The translations under genes and the position numbers were made by a program. A model generated the notes under the pieces. The model did not search any database, had not been told where the DNA came from, and saw only the letters and a program-made list of their open reading frames with translations. Source: Sphingomonadales bacterium (GTDB lineage Bacteria; Pseudomonadota; Alphaproteobacteria; Sphingomonadales; Sphingomonadaceae). From it: a stretch of DNA of 64,000 nt. The stretch is from assembly GCA_016721875.1 (NCBI GenBank), contig JADKHG010000013.1, positions 32,248 to 96,247 of the forward strand. The letters run 5' to 3'. Within the stretch, counting starts at the first letter, position 1, and the number at the start of each line of letters is the position of its first letter. This document shows positions 59,192 to 64,000 of this stretch, one piece after another.

Positions 59192-59413
59192 ATCTATAAC
59201 CTTTTGATTCCGTTTTGGCTGCTACCGATACCAATCGGGAGCCGCCGCTTATTTCACTCAGTTTCCCGAATTTCCGCGCCCGTCCATTTTTCAGGATCAA
59301 ATCAACCGTGCGGCATGCTCATCGCTCCTTAATAGCTGTTATCGGGCTATCATTTTGGTGTCGCACGTCAACCGCTCCGTGCATCATGGTCGAAACCTGA
59401 TGAGCATTTGTCT

Positions 59414-59428
59414 TGCTTATAATAAGCA
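59414..59428 (+). promoter_or_regulatory. Palindromic MarR operator overlapping the -10 box
   Basis: TGCTTATAATAAGCA is a perfect 7+1+7 palindrome containing TATAAT (59418-59423), 22 bases upstream of the marR ATG. A MarR dimer bound here would block the promoter, giving autoregulation of marR-emrA-emrB. Confidence 0.65.
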
Positions 59429-59449
59429 TTGCTATTACTTCTCTTGGTT

Positions 59450-59890
59450 ATGAGTGAAGATTTGGGTTTTCTGATTGGTGACACGGCTCGGCTGATGCGT
59501 CGTGCCTTTGACGAAAGAGTTCGCACTCAGGGCGTTACTCGCCCGCAGTGGCGTGTTCTTGGCTTACTCAAACGATTTGGCGGCAGCACGCAAATTGCAC
59601 TCGCCGATATGATGGATGTCGAACCGATCACTCTTGGTCGAATGATAGATCGATTGCAGGAAGCGGAATTGGTCGAACGTCGGGCCGACCCGTCGGATCG
59701 GCGCGCATGGCGGGTCTTTCTAACGCCAAAAGGTGATATCCGATTGGCAGAGTTGAAACCAATGGCCGCAGAATTGTTCGCAGATGCTGTCTCAGGTCTT
59801 GATGCCGACCAGCAGGAAAAGCTGGAACAGATGTTAAATGTCATGCGGTCCAACCTTACCAGACATCCTGCGGAATTTACCCATGGCTGA
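59450..59890 (+). CDS. MarR family transcriptional regulator
   Basis: Winged-helix repressor of 146 residues: recognition region LADMMDVEPITLGRMIDRLQEAELVERRADPSDRRAWRVFLT is standard MarR. ATG at 59450 (MSEDLGF) preferred; the frame opens a few codons earlier. Its last eight bases overlap the emrA start, so it is the first gene of the pump operon and probably its repressor. Confidence 0.92.
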   Translation: MSEDLGFLIGDTARLMRRAFDERVRTQGVTRPQWRVLGLLKRFGGSTQIALADMMDVEPITLGRMIDRLQEAELVERRADPSDRRAWRVFLTPKGDIRLAELKPMAAELFADAVSGLDADQQEKLEQMLNVMRSNLTRHPAEFTHG

Positions 59891-60941
59891 AGCCGATCCA
59901 AAAATTGAACAACAAATGGCAAGCGATGTAGCTCGTTCACGGCCAAAGCGTAAGTGGCTGAAATTGCTTGTCTTGCTGTCGGTGCCTTTGCTGTTGATCG
60001 GTGGAGGCATCGCCTATTATCTGGCGAACGACCATTATGTATCCACTGACAATGCCTATGTGCAGCAAGACAAGGTGTCGATTGCAAGTGAAGTAGGTGG
60101 TCGAATTGTCAACGTTTCCGTGCATGAAAACCAGCATGTCGATGCAGGCGACTTGCTGTTCCAGATCGATCCGGAACCGTTCAAGATTGCCATTGCTCAA
60201 GCCGAAGCTTCGATTGCCGCAGCACAGGTCAAAGTTGTCACTTTGCAGACCGATTTGGGCAATAGTGGCGTCGATATTGCCAGCGCTCGTGAGGATGTGG
60301 CCTTTTACACACAGGAATATCAGCGCCAATCGGCGTTGATGGAGCGGGGCTTTACTACCAAAGCGCGATTACAAGCTGCGGAACACGCATTATCAGACGC
60401 CCGCAGCAAGGTTTCGCGTGCAGAGGCCGATGCCCGAATGGCCAAAGCTGCCTTGGCAAGCGGGGCGGCTGCGCCTGGCGTCAATCCGGGTGTGCTGGCA
60501 GGTCAAGTTCAGCGCGACAAAGCCTTGCTGGACCTGTCCAGAACCGAAATCCGGGCATCGACGAGTGGGACAGTCAGCCAAGCCGATCGCTTGCAGGTGG
60601 GGCAGATGATGGTGCAAGGCCTTCCGGCGTTGACCATTGTTACTGACGGCAGAGGATGGATTGAGGCTAATTTCAAGGAAACCGATCTTGCCGACATGCG
60701 TCTTGGTCAGCCGGCCGAAATCCGGTTTGACGCCTATCCGGGATTGACGCTGAAGGGTCGCGTTGCAAGCATAGGTGCGGGGACCGGATCAGAATTCTCC
60801 GTGCTGCCTGCCCAAAATGCCAGCGGCAACTGGGTAAAAGTAACGCAACGCGTGCCAGTACGGATCGAAATTCTCGACAAACCGCGCCGCAAGATGATTG
60901 CAGGACTGTCAGTTCATGTCCGCATCGATACCAGCAAATAG
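59883..60941 (+). CDS. emrA: HlyD/EmrA family membrane fusion protein
   Basis: Periplasmic adaptor of 352 residues with one N-terminal helix (LLVLLSVPLLLIGGGIAYYLA), YVSTDNAYVQQDKVSIASEVGGRIV (EmrA signature), a coiled-coil hairpin (about 95-200) and a split lipoyl/beta-barrel part. It joins the DHA2 permease to an outer-membrane channel, which is not in the window. The emrB ATG lies 26 bases inside its end. Confidence 0.92.
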   Translation: MAEADPKIEQQMASDVARSRPKRKWLKLLVLLSVPLLLIGGGIAYYLANDHYVSTDNAYVQQDKVSIASEVGGRIVNVSVHENQHVDAGDLLFQIDPEPFKIAIAQAEASIAAAQVKVVTLQTDLGNSGVDIASAREDVAFYTQEYQRQSALMERGFTTKARLQAAEHALSDARSKVSRAEADARMAKAALASGAAAPGVNPGVLAGQVQRDKALLDLSRTEIRASTSGTVSQADRLQVGQMMVQGLPALTIVTDGRGWIEANFKETDLADMRLGQPAEIRFDAYPGLTLKGRVASIGAGTGSEFSVLPAQNASGNWVKVTQRVPVRIEILDKPRRKMIAGLSVHVRIDTSK

Positions 60942-62475
60942 CGCCGCGCAAACTCAGGCAGCATTGCCTGTAAAACATCGCGGGCTGCTAACGCTCGCGG
61001 TGATGGGCGCTTCCATAGTTCAGATACTCGATTCAACCATCGCCAATGTTGCCATACCGGATATGCAAACCAGTCTTGGCGCTACGATTGACAGCGTAAC
61101 CTGGGTGCTCACCAGCTATATCCTCGCCAGTGCAGTCGCCATGCCCGCCGCTGGGTGGCTTTCGGATAGGATCGGTTCGCGCCGCCTGTTCCTTTTCGCA
61201 GTCTCAGGTTTCATCCTCTCTTCAATGCTGTGCGGGGTCGCAACCAGCCTGGTTCAGATGGTCCTGTTCCGGATTTTACAGGGCATTTCAGCTGCATTTA
61301 TTGGCCCATTATCGCAAACCATATTGCTCGACATCAATCCTCCTCAACGCGCGCCGCGCGCTATGCAAATCTGGGGCATGGGCATCATGATCGCTCCCAT
61401 TTTCGGTCCTATGATCGGTGGCTGGTTGACCGAAAGCTATAATTGGCGCTGGGTTTTCTACATCAATCTCCCGATTGGCATTCCCACTCTTGCTCTGCTT
61501 TGGTGGCTTTTGCCAACGCGTCCGATAACCGACCGAAAATTGGACATATTCGGTTTTGCAATGTTGGCATTAGGACTGGCATCCTTGCAGTTGATGCTCG
61601 ATCGCGGGCAGCATGAAGATTGGTTCGAAAGCTGGGAGATCATCATCGAGCTGGGTTTAGCAATCTCTGCATTTTGGATGTTTACCATTCACAGCATGAG
61701 CACGAAAAAACCTTTGTTCGATCCGAAGATGATCGCGAACCGTAATTTTCTGACAGCTTTGCTATTCGGAATGCTCATCGGATTGACGATGATCGGGCTT
61801 TTCGCGCTATTGCCGCCAATGCTGCAAAATATCTACGGCTACACAGTATTCGATTCCGGCGCGCTTTTGGCGCCGCGTGGCATCGGGATTTTGTTTGGCA
61901 TGGTAATAGCGGGCCGACTGATAACCAAGGTCGACATTCGCGGGATCATATTTACGGGATTTTCACTGGTGGCTTTGTCGATCTGGATGATGACCGGATG
62001 GGCCATCGAAATGGGCACCTCGCATTTCATCACCGTTGGCCTTGTGCAGGGACTGGGAATGGGAATGACCTTCATGCCCACCAATGTCATCGCCTTTTCC
62101 ACATTATCGCCTGCTGTACGGACCGATGCATCAAGCCTGCTCTATCTCGCCCGAAGCTTGGGTGGCAGTTTGGGAATATCAATATTCGTCACAATGCTGA
62201 CGCGAAATATGCAGATAAGCCATGAGGAACTGGCAGGACGGATAACGGCTTCAAGCTTTACCGTCGTCGACCCGTCAACCGCAGATCGTTTTGGCTCGCT
62301 TGGTGAAGCAATGTTGCAGGTGATGGATTTGGAAATAAACCGTCAGGCCGCAATGATCGCCTACCTCAGCGATTTCCAACTGTTATTCTATATGGTTCTA
62401 GCGTTTCTACCTTTAGTGCTGATTCTGAGACCGGCAAAGCCGGGGATCGACCCCACACCACAAATGCCGGATTAG
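60916..62475 (+). CDS. emrB: DHA2 family MFS multidrug transporter
   Basis: Proton-driven exporter of 519 residues with about 14 helices, opening LAVMGASIVQILDSTIANVAIPDMQ (motif D1), WLSDRIGSRRLF (motif A) and a motif C-like GPMIGGWLTESYNWRW. Translationally coupled to emrA. Substrates cannot be told; EmrB-type pumps export hydrophobic weak acids and dyes. Ends four bases into the convergent isomerase gene. Confidence 0.92.
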   Translation: MSASIPANSAAQTQAALPVKHRGLLTLAVMGASIVQILDSTIANVAIPDMQTSLGATIDSVTWVLTSYILASAVAMPAAGWLSDRIGSRRLFLFAVSGFILSSMLCGVATSLVQMVLFRILQGISAAFIGPLSQTILLDINPPQRAPRAMQIWGMGIMIAPIFGPMIGGWLTESYNWRWVFYINLPIGIPTLALLWWLLPTRPITDRKLDIFGFAMLALGLASLQLMLDRGQHEDWFESWEIIIELGLAISAFWMFTIHSMSTKKPLFDPKMIANRNFLTALLFGMLIGLTMIGLFALLPPMLQNIYGYTVFDSGALLAPRGIGILFGMVIAGRLITKVDIRGIIFTGFSLVALSIWMMTGWAIEMGTSHFITVGLVQGLGMGMTFMPTNVIAFSTLSPAVRTDASSLLYLARSLGGSLGISIFVTMLTRNMQISHEELAGRITASSFTVVDPSTADRFGSLGEAMLQVMDLEINRQAAMIAYLSDFQLLFYMVLAFLPLVLILRPAKPGIDPTPQMPD

Positions 62476-63131
62476 GCCGAGCGCTTTTCCAGCCCCTTTT
62501 GTTGCATGCGCCACAGCACCATCTCGATCCGGTCCTGACCAAAAAATGGTTCGCCGTCGAACACCAATGTCGGCACACCCCAATGCCCGCCTGCTTCGAG
62601 CGCGGCTTGATTGGCGTGGATTTCAGCGTCCAGCGCTTCTGCATCGGCTATAGCTTCAGCATCAAGTTCTGAAAGGTCCAGTCCGGCACGCATCGCAGCG
62701 CCTGCCAAATGATCGCCCTCGTGCCAATTTTCGGCACCTCCCCAGATCAGCTTCCGGCTTCGTGCGCGAAGGCCAAACCCTTGCCGCGCCGTGCTGCCGC
62801 CTGCCCCAATCTGGTCAGTCGATAGATATAGGGCTGCTCCTCGGCGATCTGTCGTGTCATCACATTTGCACAATCAGGTCAGGACGCGGCGGCCCAAAGG
62901 AATGCCGTAAAACTGCGCTACGCGAAACATGTCGGTGAAAGTGTAGCGCAACCAGTTGGGATGGTTGCGTTCAAAAAATGCGGGCTCGCGGATCGCCAGC
63001 GGATAGACCGGGCGCAAAGCGATATCGATATCCCACTCCTCCGCAATCGCCCGATAACGGCCAAGAGCGAGATAGCTATAGGGTGAGCGGAAAGAGAAGT
63101 AGAGGTCGGCATGAAGTGTCATGCCGACCAT
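62472..63131 (-). pseudogene. 2-hydroxychromene-2-carboxylate isomerase-like, DsbA fold (multiply frameshifted)
   Basis: Glutathione-dependent kappa-class GST-like protein. Start: LHADLYFSFRSPYSYLALGRY, with the Ser of RSPYSY; end: RLIWGGAENWHEGDHLAGAAM-like segment (here KLIWGGAENWHEGDHL), HWGVPTLVFDGEPFFGQDRIEMV. The middle part is present in shifted frames (RPDLIVQM; TRQIAEEQPYIYRLTRLGQ; GLAFAHEA), so at least three frame changes lie between 62745 and 62890. All expected segments survive in order, which favours sequencing error. It abuts asd upstream; the start may be 63131 or 63122. Confidence 0.75.
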
Positions 63132-64000
63132 CTTGAACGTCTATCAGCCTTCTTCAAGTGCCTGCGGCCAAGCAATTCTGCAATCTGCACCGCGTTCAAT
63201 GCTGCACCTTTGCGCAGATTGTCAGAAACGCACCACAGGTTCAGGCCGTTGTCGACAGTGGAGTCGTCGCGCACGCGGCTGATGAAGGTTGCATAGTCAC
63301 CGACACATTCAACCGGGGTGACATAGCCGCCGTCTTCGCGTTTATCGATCAGCATAACGCCAGGGGCTTCGCGCAAAATTTTCTGCGCATCTTCTGCGCA
63401 CAGTTCATTTTCAAACTCGATATTGATCGATTCACTATGGCCGACAAACACCGGAACACGCACGCAAGTGGCGGTGACCTTGATCGTGGGATCGAGGATC
63501 TTCTTGGTTTCGACCACCATCTTCCATTCTTCCTTGGTCGAGCCATCCTCAAGGAACTTGTCGATGTGCGGAATGACGTTGAAGGCGATCTGCTTGGTGA
63601 ATTTGGACGGTACCGCCGGATCGCCGACGAAGATATTGCGCGACTGTTCAAACAGTTCGTCCATCCCCTCCTTGCCCGCGCCAGACACCGACTGATAGGT
63701 GGAGACGACCACGCGCAGGATCTTGGCGGCGTCGTGCAAAGGCTTCAGGGCGACCACCATCTGCGCGGTCGAGCAATTGGGATTGGCGATGATGTTGCGC
63801 TTTTTATAGCCGTCAATGGCGTCAGGATTCACTTCGGGAACGATGAGTGGAACATCAGGGTCCATGCGATAGAGCGAGCTGTTGTCGATCACCACACACC
63901 CAGCGGCCGCGGCCTTGGGTGCGTAAATTGCAGTCGCGTCCGATCCGATGGCGAACAACGCCATATCCCAGCCAGTCCAGTCGAAATGCTCGATATTTTT
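63119..64000 (-). CDS. asd: Aspartate-semialdehyde dehydrogenase (5' end cut by window)
   Basis: NADPH-dependent enzyme of Lys/Met/Thr and diaminopimelate synthesis. Visible part has the catalytic Cys in IIANPNCSTAQM, QSVSGAGKEGMDEL, and the His/Glu region GHSESINIEFE. The coding frame is open to base 64000. The C-terminus reads HLKKADRRSRWSA, but the family normally ends HLKKG; adding one G to AAGGC near 63148 gives that ending with the stop TGA at 63144-63146, so the last nine residues are probably an artefact of one lost base. Confidence 0.94.
   Translation of the reverse strand, partial: KNIEHFDWTGWDMALFAIGSDATAIYAPKAAAAGCVVIDNSSLYRMDPDVPLIVPEVNPDAIDGYKKRNIIANPNCSTAQMVVALKPLHDAAKILRVVVSTYQSVSGAGKEGMDELFEQSRNIFVGDPAVPSKFTKQIAFNVIPHIDKFLEDGSTKEEWKMVVETKKILDPTIKVTATCVRVPVFVGHSESINIEFENELCAEDAQKILREAPGVMLIDKREDGGYVTPVECVGDYATFISRVRDDSTVDNGLNLWCVSDNLRKGAALNAVQIAELLGRRHLKKADRRSRWSA

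Noticed and set aside
1..64000. CRISPR arrays, insertion sequences, integrons or prophage
   Set aside because: No spaced direct repeats, transposase or integrase motifs, or phage structural genes were seen on either strand.

Overview
The window is chromosomal DNA from an alphaproteobacterium, most probably a sphingomonad (Sphingomonadales, Sphingorhabdus/Sphingopyxis-like). The grounds are the protein sequences, the large outer-membrane TonB-dependent receptor paired with an S9 peptidase, the order ahcY-divL-tsaE-amgK-murU-addB-addA-trxA, and short palindromic repeats of a kind I recall from sphingomonad genomes. Genes are tightly packed, often with 4-nt ATGA overlaps. No stretch of more than 300 bases lacks a gene. 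I see no transposase, integrase, phage gene, rRNA or CRISPR array; the one RNA gene is tRNA-Asn(GTT).

Layout. 1-8.6 kb: pdhC (PDH E2) with a cut lipoprotein downstream, a universal stress protein, a proS-DUF805-rnr operon, an unrecognised two-gene unit (6607-8046), and phaR. 8.7-14.5 kb: a secreted S9 peptidase and a large TonB-dependent receptor. 14.5-22.9 kb: alr with an MHS transporter, a divergent two-gene unit ending in an APH-like kinase, a NamZ-type DUF1343 enzyme with a DOMON-like protein, tyrS and a PilZ protein. 22.9-31.8 kb: recG, sdhE, mfd, a GGDEF/EAL protein, moaA and nadK. 31.9-38.6 kb: tRNA-Asn, a TauE/SafE permease, secA with a small secreted ORF just upstream, a three-repeat TonB-like protein, argJ and trxA. 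38.7-51.5 kb: addA, addB, murU, amgK, tsaE, a DivL-like kinase, ahcY and a secreted small protein. 51.6-64 kb: a peroxiredoxin, AMP nucleosidase, an SDR, a YbjN-like protein, an M2 peptidase operon with an alpha/beta hydrolase and two GFA proteins, a marR-emrA-emrB efflux operon, a 2-hydroxychromene-2-carboxylate isomerase-like gene, and asd (cut by the window end).

Functional threads. NamZ could release MurNAc from peptidoglycan and AmgK plus MurU could return it to UDP-MurNAc. PilZ and the EAL protein point to c-di-GMP signalling. DivL, whose phospho-acceptor histidine is a tyrosine here, points to the CckA/CtrA cell-cycle circuit. MarR-EmrAB is a self-contained multidrug pump with a palindromic operator on its promoter.

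Quality warning. About 17 of some 55 genes, including essential ones (tyrS, secA, nadK, asd, mfd, ahcY), are interrupted by small indels, several of them one base short in a homopolymer. The simplest reading is uncorrected sequencing error, so broken genes are given as full spans and called frameshifted rather than decayed.
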